Shown piece by piece: positions 7,299 through 16,606 of a stretch of DNA of 64,000 bases. Each line of letters opens with the position of its first letter. The first letter of the stretch is position 1. Made by a program: the position numbers and the translations under genes. Under the pieces are notes generated by a model. It was not told the origin of the DNA and made no database searches. It worked only from the letters and a program-made list of their open reading frames with translations. The DNA comes from Candidatus Spongiihabitans thiooxidans (GTDB lineage Bacteria > Pseudomonadota > Gammaproteobacteria > Arenicellales > Poriferihabitantaceae): positions 62,001 to 126,000 of the forward strand of contig LFLB01000022.1 of assembly GCA_001543005.1 (NCBI GenBank), given 5' to 3'.

Positions 7299-8450
7299 AT
7301 GAACTCACCTGAAAACTTGCAGCGTACCGCGCTATTTGATTTACACCAACAAGCTGGCGCAAAAATTGTGCCATTTGCGGGGTATGAAATGCCGGTTAAT
7401 TATGCGGATGGCATCATCAAAGAGCATCTTCATACTCGCGAAAAAGCCGGTTTATTCGATGTTTCTCATATGGGACAGATCCGGGTTTCGGGGTCAAATG
7501 CCGCGCTGTTGCTGGAAACGCTGATGCCAATAGATATCGTGTCTTTACAACCGGGACAGCAAAGATACGGGCTACTGTTGAATGCCCAAGGCGGCATAAT
7601 TGATGACCTGATGGTCGCGCGGATTGGTGAAAATGAGTTCATGCTGGTGGTCAATGCGGCCTGTAAAATCAATGACTTTAATCACCTGAATAATCAACTC
7701 GGCAGTCGTCTGCAGCTGGAAATGATGCCGCACCAAAGCCTGCTGGCGTTACAAGGCCCTGCTGCGGCCCAGGTCATGCAGCGTCTGGGACAGGAACTTA
7801 CGGATATGGGTTTTATGTCGGTACGGAAACTCCAGGTTAAGGGCATCACCTGTTGGTTTTCGCGCTCGGGTTATACTGGCGAAGATGGTTTTGAAATTTC
7901 CGTAGATGATGACCATGCGGTGGAAATCGCCGAGACCCTGCTGGCGGACGATGAGGTGAAATGGGTCGGGCTGGGGGCCAGGGATTCGTTGCGCCTGGAA
8001 GCGGGTTTATGTTTGTATGGCCACGACATTACTGATCAGACCACGCCGATTGAAGGCAATCTGTTATGGGCCGTGTCCAAGGCAAGACGCCGTGGCGGCG
8101 AGCGTGTCGGCGGCTTTCCCGGTGATGACATTATTTTGCCGCAGATTCCCAAGCAGGTTTCAAAATTATTAGTCGGACTGTCCCCGCAAGGTCGCGCGCC
8201 GATTCGCGAAGGCGCCATTATTGAAGATATTGAAGGCAATGAAATTGGCCGCCAAATCGCCCGTCAAATTGGTGCCGTGACCAGTGGCGGTTTCAGTCCC
8301 AGCCTCGGCAAGCCAATTTGCATGGGCTATGTCGATATCAAGCATAGCGCGGAAAATAATGTATTGAATGCGGTGGTAAGAAATAAACGATTGTCAATAA
8401 ATGTGTCAAAATTACCATTCGTTGCACGAAATTATTACCGACCAACGTAA
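7299..8450 (+). CDS. gcvT: Glycine cleavage system T protein (aminomethyltransferase)
   Basis: About 383 residues from ATG 7299; an ATG at 7278 would add seven and has no better binding site. The start 'LQRTALFDLHQQAGAKIV' and 'PFAGYEMPVNY' is typical of GcvT, followed by 'LFDVSHMGQIRVSG', 'SRSGYTGEDGFEISV' and 'GLGARDSLRLEAGLCLYGHD', which form the folate-binding core. The C-terminal barrel has 'VTSGGFSPSLGKPICMGYV'. It takes the aminomethyl group from lipoyl-GcvH, gives methylene-tetrahydrofolate and releases ammonia. It is first in a gcvT-gcvH-gcvP row. Confidence 0.95.
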   Translation: MNSPENLQRTALFDLHQQAGAKIVPFAGYEMPVNYADGIIKEHLHTREKAGLFDVSHMGQIRVSGSNAALLLETLMPIDIVSLQPGQQRYGLLLNAQGGIIDDLMVARIGENEFMLVVNAACKINDFNHLNNQLGSRLQLEMMPHQSLLALQGPAAAQVMQRLGQELTDMGFMSVRKLQVKGITCWFSRSGYTGEDGFEISVDDDHAVEIAETLLADDEVKWVGLGARDSLRLEAGLCLYGHDITDQTTPIEGNLLWAVSKARRRGGERVGGFPGDDIILPQIPKQVSKLLVGLSPQGRAPIREGAIIEDIEGNEIGRQIARQIGAVTSGGFSPSLGKPICMGYVDIKHSAENNVLNAVVRNKRLSINVSKLPFVARNYYRPT

Positions 8451-8485
8451 ACAAACTAACCAATTAAAACGAGAGAGGTTAATTT

Positions 8486-8860
8486 ATGTCAACAAGATAC
8501 ACAGATGATCACGAATGGGCCAGAGAGGAAGATGATCTGGTGGTGGTGGGAATTACCGACTATGCCCAGCAACAGCTTGGCGAAATCGTTTTCGTGGAGC
8601 CGCCGGACCTCGACCGGGAATTGGCGAAAGGCGAAGACGCGGCGGTGATTGAATCCGTTAAAGCGGCCGGCGAAGTAAAAGCCCCGGTAAGCGGGATTGT
8701 CGTTGCGGTCAATGAGTCGCTTGCGGATGCGCCGGAAAAAGTCAATGAAGCCCCCGACGGTGAGGGCTGGATATTCAAAATAAAACCTTCTGATAGTAGC
8801 GAAATGGCGAGCCTGATGGACCATGCGGCTTATAGTTCGTTGCTCGAATCTTTAGCTTAA
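8486..8860 (+). CDS. gcvH: Glycine cleavage system H protein
   Basis: 124 residues, full length. The lipoylation site is K59 in 'VIESVKAAGEVKAPVSG'. The start 'YTDDHEWAREEDD' and the 'GITDYAQQQLGEIVFV' stretch are standard. GAGAGAGG lies 7 bases before the ATG. The protein shuttles the aminomethyl group between GcvP, GcvT and the L protein. Lipoate must be attached, which links it to the lipA copies downstream. The L protein gene is not in this window. Confidence 0.96.
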   Translation: MSTRYTDDHEWAREEDDLVVVGITDYAQQQLGEIVFVEPPDLDRELAKGEDAAVIESVKAAGEVKAPVSGIVVAVNESLADAPEKVNEAPDGEGWIFKIKPSDSSEMASLMDHAAYSSLLESLA

Positions 8861-8929
8861 TTACCATAACTCTGATGAATTTCCTTACCAAACCATACCA
8901 AAACAAGCCCTGCCAAAACGAGATGAACC

Positions 8930-11788
8930 ATGCCTAGAGCCGATGATTTTACCACCCGCCATATTGGTTCCAGTCCTGAACATATTGCGCGTATGCTTAA
9001 AGTCCTGGACCTGGATTCCCTGGATCATCTTATTGAGCAAACTATTCCAGCATCAATCCAGAGCAAAAAAGAATTTTCCCTGCCACGTTCGCTGGATGAA
9101 AATCAACTTAATAAATTGAGCCGCCTGATTGCGGCGGATAACACCGCGGCGATCTCCATGATCGGGCTAGGCTATTATGGTACGGTAACGCCGCCGGTGA
9201 TTCGTCGCAATGTCATGGAAAACCCGGATTGGTATACCGCTTACACCCCTTACCAACCGGAAGTCAGCCAGGCACGGCTGGAAATCCTGATCACTTTTCA
9301 GCAAATGATTATGGATTTAACGGCTATGGAACTTGCCAATGCGTCATTGCTCGACGAGGCCACCGCCGCCGCAGAAGCCATGTTGGTCGCCCGCCGCATG
9401 ACGAAAAGCAAAACCAACCGATTTTTAGTTGACCAGGATTGCTTGCCGCAAACCATTGCGGTTGTGAAAACCCGCGCCGAGCCGTTAGGAATTGAAGTTG
9501 TGGTCGGCGATAGCGAGCGCGAGATTGAAAACGGCGAGTATTTTGCCGGGTTGCTGCAATACCCCGGCGCGTCGGGACAAGTGCGGGAATACCGCGAAAC
9601 AATCGATAAACTGAAATCCCAGGCTGCTTTGGTAATCATGGCCGCGGATCCGTTGGCGCTGACCCTGCTCAAACCGCCCGGTGAAATGGGGGTCGATATT
9701 GCCGTAGGTAGCACGCAAAGATTCGGCGTGCCCATGGGATTTGGCGGGCCGCATGCCGCCTACATGGCAACCCATGAAAAATACAAACGCGCACTGCCCG
9801 GAAGATTGATCGGTGCCACCATTGATGTCAATGGCAATCCGGCATACCGCATGGCATTGCAAACCCGGGAACAACACATACGCCGCGACAAAGCGACCAG
9901 TAATATTTGCACTTCCCAGGTTTTGCTGGCAATCATGGCAACGGTTTACGCCATGTATCACGGCCCCGAAGGCCTGACCCGCATCGCTAGCGGGGTCAAC
10001 CGATTGGCCCGCGCCTTGGCACAGGAACTAAAAAGCCTGGGTTTTGAGATCGTCCACGATCAATTTTTCGACACCCTGCTTATCCGCGCAGTGGGTCAAG
10101 CGAAAAGAATTCAGGATAAAGCCGAACAGGCTGGATATAACTTGCGGCTGGTGGACGACGATCATTTAGGCATCAGCCTGGACGAAACCATCTCCCGGGA
10201 AAAAGTCGTTGGGCTACTGGAAGTATTTGCCGGCACCACCGCACAACAAGTTAGCGGCTCATTATTTGACATTGATTTGAATCAATCCATTCCAGAGAAT
10301 CTAAAACGCTCAAGCGATTTCCTGACCCACCCGATTTTCCATCGCTATCGCTCTGAAACGGAATTTATGCGCTACCTCAGAAAAACCGCCAGCAAGGATA
10401 TTACCCTGGCGCGCGCCATGATTCCGCTTGGTTCATGCACCATGAAGCTCAACGCCGCCAGCGAAATGGAGCCCATTTCAAATCCATTATTCGCGCACAT
10501 CCATCCCTTCGCCCCGGCCAAGCACACCAAAGGCTATCATCGAATAATCAATCGACTGGATTCGATGTTGTGCGAAATCACCGGCTTTGATGGCTTCACC
10601 TTCCAGCCCAACGCCGGCTCCCAAGGCGAATACACCGGTCTATTATGCATCCGCGCCTTTCATCACTCCCAAGGCAGAACACAACGCAACGTCTGCCTGA
10701 TCCCGTCCTCGGCGCACGGCACCAATCCGGCCAGCGCGGTCATGGCCGGGATGAAAGTGGTGGTGGTCAAGTGCGACCACCACGGCAATATCGATATCAA
10801 CGATTTCAAGGAAAAAGCCGAATTGCACGCCGATTGCTTAGCCGCCACGATGGTGACCTATCCCTCCACCCACGGCGTTTTTGAGGAGTCCATCAAGGAA
10901 ATTTGCGACCTCGTCCATGCCAATGGCGGCCAGGTTTATATGGATGGCGCCAACATGAATGCCATGGTGGGCATTTGTCGGCCGGCCGAGATCGGCGCCG
11001 ATGTCATGCACCTTAACCTGCATAAAACCTTCGCTATTCCGCATGGCGGCGGCGGCCCCGGCATGGGTCCGATTGGCATGAAGAAGCACTTGCTACCGTT
11101 TCTTCCCGACCATCCGGTGGTCCGGTGCAACCGCGGCGGCTCAAGCCCGTTGGGCACGGTATCCGCGGCGCCGTGGGGCTCGCCATTGATTCTGCCCATC
11201 TCCTGGGCCTATATGCGGCTGCTCGGCAAGCATGGATTAAAGCGCTCAACCCAGGTCGCTATTCTTAATGCCAATTACATCGCCCATCGCCTGGACCCGC
11301 ATTACCCGGTCGTGTATAAAGGCAAGAACGGGCGGGTTGCTCACGAATGTGTCATCAATCTGGCGCTGATCAAGGAAAGTTGCGGAGTGACCGTCGAGGA
11401 TGTCGCAAAGCGATTGATCGACTACGGTTTTCATGCGCCCACCATGTCTTGGCCGGTGCCTGATTCGCTCATGATCGAACCGACCGAGAGCGAGTCCCTG
11501 GAAGAGATCGACCGATTCTGCGACGCCCTGATTTCGATTCGAGCCGAGATTCGGGAAATCGAGCAGGGCAAGGCAACCCTGGAAAACAGCCTGTTGACCA
11601 ATGCGCCACATAGCTATCATCTGCTGGTCAAAGACGACTGGAATGCGCCCTATTCCCGCGAGCGCGCATTCTTTCCCACCGAAGCCACCCGAAATAATAA
11701 ATTCTGGCCGCCCGTGGGGCGGATCGACAATGTCTATGGCGATAAAAATCTTGTATGCAGTTGCCCGCCGATGTCGGATTATGCCTAA
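8930..11788 (+). CDS. gcvP: Glycine dehydrogenase (decarboxylating), single-chain P protein
   Basis: 952 residues, the fused form with both halves in one chain. The start 'TTRHIGSSPEHIARMLKVL' is typical. The N-half has 'MIGLGYYGTVTPPVI' and 'RPxx'-type contacts; the C-half carries the PLP lysine K699 in 'LNLHKTFAIPHGGGGPGMG'. It decarboxylates glycine and loads the residual aminomethyl group onto lipoyl-GcvH. GC-rich codon use matches gcvT and gcvH. The ancestral order was probably gcvP-lipA, since a truncated lipA start begins 83 bases after its stop. Confidence 0.96.
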   Translation: MPRADDFTTRHIGSSPEHIARMLKVLDLDSLDHLIEQTIPASIQSKKEFSLPRSLDENQLNKLSRLIAADNTAAISMIGLGYYGTVTPPVIRRNVMENPDWYTAYTPYQPEVSQARLEILITFQQMIMDLTAMELANASLLDEATAAAEAMLVARRMTKSKTNRFLVDQDCLPQTIAVVKTRAEPLGIEVVVGDSEREIENGEYFAGLLQYPGASGQVREYRETIDKLKSQAALVIMAADPLALTLLKPPGEMGVDIAVGSTQRFGVPMGFGGPHAAYMATHEKYKRALPGRLIGATIDVNGNPAYRMALQTREQHIRRDKATSNICTSQVLLAIMATVYAMYHGPEGLTRIASGVNRLARALAQELKSLGFEIVHDQFFDTLLIRAVGQAKRIQDKAEQAGYNLRLVDDDHLGISLDETISREKVVGLLEVFAGTTAQQVSGSLFDIDLNQSIPENLKRSSDFLTHPIFHRYRSETEFMRYLRKTASKDITLARAMIPLGSCTMKLNAASEMEPISNPLFAHIHPFAPAKHTKGYHRIINRLDSMLCEITGFDGFTFQPNAGSQGEYTGLLCIRAFHHSQGRTQRNVCLIPSSAHGTNPASAVMAGMKVVVVKCDHHGNIDINDFKEKAELHADCLAATMVTYPSTHGVFEESIKEICDLVHANGGQVYMDGANMNAMVGICRPAEIGADVMHLNLHKTFAIPHGGGGPGMGPIGMKKHLLPFLPDHPVVRCNRGGSSPLGTVSAAPWGSPLILPISWAYMRLLGKHGLKRSTQVAILNANYIAHRLDPHYPVVYKGKNGRVAHECVINLALIKESCGVTVEDVAKRLIDYGFHAPTMSWPVPDSLMIEPTESESLEEIDRFCDALISIRAEIREIEQGKATLENSLLTNAPHSYHLLVKDDWNAPYSRERAFFPTEATRNNKFWPPVGRIDNVYGDKNLVCSCPPMSDYA

Positions 11789-11870
11789 GGCTTGTACCTG
11801 AGGCTTATACCTGAAATTTAGGTCTAAACATTTTTGTCAAACAACGCGAAAGCACAAAATTAGGGCAAAT

Positions 11871-12068
11871 CATGCAACCCGCCGCCGATAAATTAAATAA
11901 AGTAATTCAGGGCGAAAAACTTTGCGGCAAGGAAAAGATGGCGCGAATTCCGGTCAGGATTGCGCCCCTGCCGCGCGCTCAGCTGCTCAGAAAACCGAAA
12001 TGGATTCGCGCCAGTTTCATCGGCACCGCGGCGGTCTCGGAACTCAAGAAAGTGTTGCGGTCAAAAGG
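11871..12068 (+). repeat. 198-bp lipA direct repeat, left copy
   Basis: Paired with 16919-17116 at a spacing of 5048 bases. Homology begins exactly at the base before the ATG and ends at GTCAAAAGG. About 97% identity by eye (six mismatches), mostly transitions, so the duplication is not brand new or came from a related strain. Confidence 0.92.
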
Positions 12069-12096
12069 CGGCGAAAAACAAGTTAAATACCGTTAA
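11872..12096 (+). pseudogene. lipA: Truncated copy of the lipoyl synthase 5' end
   Basis: Bases 11871-12068 match the start of the intact lipA (16919-17116) with about six differences in 198 bases. The reading frame then runs nine more codons into unrelated sequence and stops. Only the N-terminal extension of LipA is encoded ('[17 protein letters not shown]' to '[10 protein letters not shown]'), with none of the radical-SAM cysteines, so it cannot be active. It keeps the native position behind gcvP. This pattern (stump with native upstream, intact gene with foreign upstream) is what single-crossover integration of a molecule carrying a lipA 5' fragment would leave. Confidence 0.9.
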
Positions 12097-12547
12097 CAAA
12101 TCCCGGGTTTCCAATCAGATATAAATGTTTGAGAATAAAATCCGACCATTTGAATGGCGTAGCCTTCAATCAGAGGTTCCTTAAGTCAATAAAGCGTCTA
12201 AACATTGAATCCCTGGCAATTTGTTTTTCTAATGCTTCATCGCTCATCTTATACTAAGCTTGCAGGATTAGAATCTTAAACATCATTAGTGGCGGGTAAG
12301 CCGACCTCTTTTAGATGAGTATAGATCGGACAGGGTGGTTTCTATCTCTTTCCAGTTAATGATGCTGTGTCATCGTCAAGTTCGCTCAGGCATTTATGCT
12401 CGACCACAAGCAAGTCTGCAATTGAGTGTTGGGCGGTTTGTTTTCAGGACATTTTGAGTTAGTTTGGGCGGTTGTTTTAGAGGTTTTTCATTTCACCAGA
12501 TTTGGTATGATTTAGGCTTGATTTATGCAAAGGTCTCGGAGAATATT
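12069..12547. other. Left junction and leader of the inserted cassette
   Basis: No gene recognised. The AT-rich sequence begins directly after the lipA stump. Near the right end (12496-12536) is a 41-bp IS-end-like sequence whose inverted copy lies at 20383-20422. The promoter of the N-hydroxylase operon must lie here or in the IS end. Confidence 0.5.
12496..12536 (+). mobile_element. IS terminal-sequence relic
   Basis: The sequence around ATTTGGTATGATTTAGG and ATTTATGCAAAGGTCT matches the inverted complement of 20383-20422 with one gap and a few mismatches. ACCTTTGCA-type ends are common in IS5-like elements, but no transposase is present, so the family is a guess. It lies just upstream of the N-hydroxylase start and may carry its promoter. 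Confidence 0.5.
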
Positions 12548-13852
12548 TTGAGAAATTATAGTTCCGTTGGAATTGGTTTTGGCCCAGCAAATATAGCAGT
12601 GGCTATAGCATTAAATGGGGCATCTTATAAATCCTATAATCGCCACATTTTCTTCGACTCTCGGGAAGAGCCGTCATGGCATCCGGGTCTTTTATTTGAT
12701 GTGTCAACAATGCAGATTTCTTTTCTAAAAGACTTAGTTACAATGGTGAATCCAACCTCGGAATTTACGTTTCTTAATTATCTAAAAGAACGAGGTAGGA
12801 TGCATGAGTTTATCAATTTACGAACATTCTATCCTCGCCGTACAGAGTTTGACGATTATCTGAGATGGGCTAGCGATAAGTTATCAAACTTTTCTAGATT
12901 TAATCATGAGATAACGGAGATAAATTTAGAAGATGACAATAACGTTGAATACACTAGCTTGATTGTTACAGTTAAAGATAAAAAATCTGGCCGTGAAGAA
13001 AATGTCATAACAGACAACATTATTGTTTCTGATGGGGGTATTCCGAAATGGCCATTTGATATAGATCAAACTACAACTAACAGGATTTTCCACGGGTCAG
13101 AGACGTTAGGAAAGTTAGAAAAATACGATCTAAACCGAGAAGAAGATTATATTTTTCATGTTGTTGGGTCGGGTCAATCGTCAGCAGATATTATAAACTA
13201 TCTTGGAGACCAATATCCAAATAGTAAAATAATATTAACTCATCGCTCATTTTCCATGAGACCAGAAGACGATAGCCATTTTGTGAATGAACTATTCATG
13301 CCCGATGCGGTTAGTATGTTTCAGGAAATGTCGCAAGACGCCCGTGATAGTGTCATAAAAGACTACTGGCATGTGACACACAGTGGCGTAACCCTTGATT
13401 TGTTGCCTAAGCTGTATGAGAAGGTCTATTATGACAGGGCAAGTGGTAGGAATAGATATAGTTTCAATAGATTTTCGGAGATCATAGCCGGTTATGAGGT
13501 TGATAATCGCACCTTTATAAAGGTTAGGAACATTCACACTGGTGATGTAGAGGAAATTGGGGCGGATTTTACTATCCTTGCTACAGGATACCAGCGGCCA
13601 TGTCCGCACCCGCTATTGAAGTCTTTTGACCATATCTTGGAAAAAATAGAAGACCAAACTGCATATGAAATTGATCACAATTACAGAGTGAAAACGAAAG
13701 CCAAAACCAATTTTAGCATTTATATGCAGGGGTATGCAGAAAGAACTCATGGGTTTTCAGAGACACTCCTTTCATTAATGCCAGAAAGAGCCGCTAGAAT
13801 TGCTGCGGAATTGGCAGTCACAGATAATCAATACAGAAAGTTAGCTGTGTGA
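12548..13852 (+). CDS. L-lysine/L-ornithine N-hydroxylase-family flavin monooxygenase
   Basis: About 434 residues from a TTG at 12548, chosen because GGAG lies six bases upstream and because the flavin site starts right after it; the open frame extends back to 12464 but that part is leader and IS relic. FAD site: 'SVGIGFGPANIAVAIAL'. Then 'FDSREEPSWHPGLLFD' and 'MQISFLKDLVTMVNPTSEF', both strong marks of the SidA/PvdA/IucD group. NADPH site: 'HVVGSGQSSADI'. Further family mark: 'PEDDSHFVNELFMPD'. Such enzymes add oxygen to the side-chain amine of lysine or ornithine (or related diamines) using FAD, NADPH and O2. No siderophore synthetase is nearby, so the product probably feeds the next gene. 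Its stop overlaps the next start (TGATG). AT-rich compared with gcvP and lipA. Confidence 0.85.
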   Translation: MRNYSSVGIGFGPANIAVAIALNGASYKSYNRHIFFDSREEPSWHPGLLFDVSTMQISFLKDLVTMVNPTSEFTFLNYLKERGRMHEFINLRTFYPRRTEFDDYLRWASDKLSNFSRFNHEITEINLEDDNNVEYTSLIVTVKDKKSGREENVITDNIIVSDGGIPKWPFDIDQTTTNRIFHGSETLGKLEKYDLNREEDYIFHVVGSGQSSADIINYLGDQYPNSKIILTHRSFSMRPEDDSHFVNELFMPDAVSMFQEMSQDARDSVIKDYWHVTHSGVTLDLLPKLYEKVYYDRASGRNRYSFNRFSEIIAGYEVDNRTFIKVRNIHTGDVEEIGADFTILATGYQRPCPHPLLKSFDHILEKIEDQTAYEIDHNYRVKTKAKTNFSIYMQGYAERTHGFSETLLSLMPERAARIAAELAVTDNQYRKLAV

Positions 13853-15411
13853 TGGATGCCAGTACTTCAAATGATATTTCACTTAAGGAAAGTTTCGAAA
13901 GAATACTGGAATGTCAAATATCTGATGCAGCTATTATATTCACATTCCCTGGAATTAGCATAGGTAAAAAATACTGTGAATTAAGTGGCTGTACGTTTGA
14001 ATCAGAGGGGTACGAGCGACTTGCTAATAAATTTATGGGGTTAGGAATAGATGTGATAGGCGTCTCTACAGGGGAAGTTCCTAAAAAAGCACAGTATGTA
14101 AATTATTACCAGTTATCAGAACCGCAAGCACCTTTCCGTTCCGTTCTGGTTGAGGGAAGGGAGTTCCTCGCCCGTGATACGTATTTTATAATCGGAGATA
14201 ATATCTCAGTAGTAGAGGTGGATGATGTAGAAAAACATCTGCTCGTAGCCGAGAAGTGGGTAGGTAGGCAGCTACAGAAGTTACTAAGATTAACAATAGA
14301 AGATACCAAGATAATTGATTTAGAGAAAAATATAGAGTTATCAGAACGCTTAAAAAGTGGCGCAGATTCATTAGCTATATTAAAATTTGAAACTGATCCA
14401 AAATCAGTTCTAAAGATCGGCGTTTCTAGGATAATTGACCTAGAGATAGATTTTATCTCCAACGTAAGTGGGATTGGAGTAAAAGCATTTCCTGCTATCT
14501 ACTCCAGTGGTAAATTATCTGATGGAAATAGCTGGTATTTGATGGAAGGGGCAAATCCACATAAAGGTGTGGAATATGAGCTCTTTCGTTCATTAGAGCA
14601 TGGAATATTGACAGATGACTGGCGGAACAAGCTTTGCGATATAATAAGTCCATTCAAAACTATATATAAGGACAGTATAGTTAAACATAGTTGCCGTATC
14701 GCCCAATATCACTATGTTGATAGAGTTAAATCTATAATAAAGAGAAAAGACTTTATCGACATCTATGATAAGCTTTATATATCACATTTACCGTGTGATG
14801 AGTTTCTGAACCAAGAAATAATCCTAAATGACAGTAACCTTGGCAAATTCTATGGGGCTGTTAATCATGTTTCAGCAATTCATGAAAAAAATAATTCTAC
14901 TTATTCATGTATGGTACACGGTGATTTACATCTGAAGAATATCCTATATGCTAATAAAGGTGGCCGATATGTATTTATTGATCCACGTCTGCAATGGGAT
15001 GATCAACCGATAGATAAATTTGGATACAGTGACCCAGTTTATGATATGGCGACTATGTTGCATAGTATTAGTAGTATGTCATTTATTTTGGAGCGTATTA
15101 ATACAAGAAAAACGAAAGAAATTGTTAAATATGAAGTACAAAAAGGGTTTATAAAAGTAGAATTGTCCGATGATCTATTTAATAATTTAACGACAGCAGA
15201 TGGTGGGATTGTCGACGTTTGTAAAAATATTTTTCCTAGAGAAATATTAGAAGGGCATTGGGAAAGCAGGCTATATGCTGGTGCATCTAATGCTTTGTTT
15301 GGTTGGTTAAAATATATAAATGCTATTAGAACTAAAGAAGCATGGATTAGTATTTACGCGATATCTGCCCATTATGCATCAAAATCAATAAAGTGTATGG
15401 CAGATGGGTGA
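13852..15411 (+). CDS. Fusion protein: peroxiredoxin-like domain + APH/choline-kinase-like phosphotransferase
   Basis: 519 residues from ATG 13852 (a GTG at 13849 is possible). Residues 25-130 look like a peroxiredoxin/BCP-type thioredoxin fold: 'AAIIFTFPGIS', a Cys in 'ELSGCTFESEG' at the peroxidatic position, then 'LGIDVIGVSTGEVP'. Residues 160-480 look like a protein-kinase-fold small-molecule kinase: a lysine in 'SVLKIGVS' (about 189), the catalytic 'VHGDLHLKNIL' (about 356-366) and metal-binding Asp in 'VFIDPR' (about 378). I know no characterised protein with this pairing. Translational coupling on both sides (TGATG upstream, 8-base overlap downstream) ties it to the N-hydroxylase and the MFS exporter. 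Possible roles are phosphorylating the hydroxylamine product or a self-resistance step. The peroxiredoxin call is weaker than the kinase call. Confidence 0.7.
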   Translation: MDASTSNDISLKESFERILECQISDAAIIFTFPGISIGKKYCELSGCTFESEGYERLANKFMGLGIDVIGVSTGEVPKKAQYVNYYQLSEPQAPFRSVLVEGREFLARDTYFIIGDNISVVEVDDVEKHLLVAEKWVGRQLQKLLRLTIEDTKIIDLEKNIELSERLKSGADSLAILKFETDPKSVLKIGVSRIIDLEIDFISNVSGIGVKAFPAIYSSGKLSDGNSWYLMEGANPHKGVEYELFRSLEHGILTDDWRNKLCDIISPFKTIYKDSIVKHSCRIAQYHYVDRVKSIIKRKDFIDIYDKLYISHLPCDEFLNQEIILNDSNLGKFYGAVNHVSAIHEKNNSTYSCMVHGDLHLKNILYANKGGRYVFIDPRLQWDDQPIDKFGYSDPVYDMATMLHSISSMSFILERINTRKTKEIVKYEVQKGFIKVELSDDLFNNLTTADGGIVDVCKNIFPREILEGHWESRLYAGASNALFGWLKYINAIRTKEAWISIYAISAHYASKSIKCMADG

Positions 15412-16606
15412 AGTAAGGCATCTTATTTTAGGGTTTTATGCATTTCGTCTGTTTAGATATAGTTATTTCCATGTAGCAATAGGATTGATCTATTTTCAGA
15501 GCGTTGGCTTGACGTTGAGCCAAGCACTAAGCTTGGAGAGTGTGTATTATGTATCTAAAGCAATTTTTGATATTCCGGGGGGGTATTTCGCGGATAGAGT
15601 AGGAAGAAAACCAAGTCTAATTATTAGCGGCTTACTGTGCGCGCTAGCCTATGTGATTATAGGGACAAACGAAACATATTTAGTATTTACATGTGCTGAG
15701 ATATTATTAGGATTAGCTATGAGCATGGCAATTACATCGGACTCGGCGCTCCTATTTGATGAATTAAAAGAACTTAATGCGGAGGACCAATACCAGAAGG
15801 TAGAAGGTAGAGGATGGGCATTACGTAACTTTGGTTTTGGGGCGGCATCAGCAATGGGAGCATGGATTGCTGCACAGACCACCCTTGGGATACCATTTCT
15901 GATAAGTGCTGGCGTCATTTTGATTGCGAGCATTATTGCTATATTCTACATAAAAGAACCCAATTTCAAGCCAACATCAAGTGGAAAATTATGGTATAAA
16001 AATGTGATGGTGGTTCTAAAGAAACCATCGTTTATTCCCATCGTCCTATTTTTTGCTGTAATGTTTATAGCTGTTAGGATAGGATTTTGGGCATTTCAGC
16101 CTGTGATGGAAGGGATCGGCGTAGATTTGGTGTGGTTTGGCGTGTTATTTGGAATAACATTGTCGGTGTCATTGTTTTCAGCGATTAATATTGATTGGGT
16201 TAGTAAAACGTATATGGCTCCGTGGGGAGCGATAACGGTTATGCTTAGTTTCTGCTTTTTTGTTATTGTTGCTGGCTTGTCTATGTCGAGGCAGTTCGTA
16301 CTAGTTGTAGTAATGATGGGGTTCTGCATCCATGCAGTTGGGCAGGGAATTTATGATCCTATCATGAGAGAAGAGATCAATAGCCTATCAAGTGGTTCTG
16401 TGAGAGCAACGATGATGTCTGTTGCAATTATGCTTGGAAATTTAGGATTTGCGGCTTTTGCCCCGATTTATGGATATTGTCTAGAAAATTATGGTCACTT
16501 CCAAACGCTCATATCGGTGGGTGTGGTAATATTGGTTTTTGGGTTGTCTTTATCTGGCTGGATAAGAACGTCACAGAGGCGGGAAAGTATAATAAAGGAA
16601 GCATGA
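15404..16606 (+). CDS. MFS transporter (probable exporter of the cassette product)
   Basis: 400 residues with about 12 hydrophobic segments. The loop between helices 2 and 3 has the MFS motif A as 'GGYFADRVGRKPSLIIS' (about 59-75). The middle loop ('KEPNFKPTSSGKLWYKN') divides the two six-helix halves. It starts inside the end of the fusion gene, so all three are one operon. MFS members with this layout commonly export small molecules; direction and substrate are inferred. AT-rich like its two partners. Confidence 0.85.
   Translation: MGEVRHLILGFYAFRLFRYSYFHVAIGLIYFQSVGLTLSQALSLESVYYVSKAIFDIPGGYFADRVGRKPSLIISGLLCALAYVIIGTNETYLVFTCAEILLGLAMSMAITSDSALLFDELKELNAEDQYQKVEGRGWALRNFGFGAASAMGAWIAAQTTLGIPFLISAGVILIASIIAIFYIKEPNFKPTSSGKLWYKNVMVVLKKPSFIPIVLFFAVMFIAVRIGFWAFQPVMEGIGVDLVWFGVLFGITLSVSLFSAINIDWVSKTYMAPWGAITVMLSFCFFVIVAGLSMSRQFVLVVVMMGFCIHAVGQGIYDPIMREEINSLSSGSVRATMMSVAIMLGNLGFAAFAPIYGYCLENYGHFQTLISVGVVILVFGLSLSGWIRTSQRRESIIKEA

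Noticed and set aside
9298-9961. Long minus-strand ORFs opposite gcvP
   Set aside because: Shadows of a GC-rich gene; gcvP is complete and unmistakable in the plus frame.
12464-12547. Upstream extension of the N-hydroxylase reading frame
   Set aside because: It translates an IS-end relic; the family start and a Shine-Dalgarno support the TTG at 12548.
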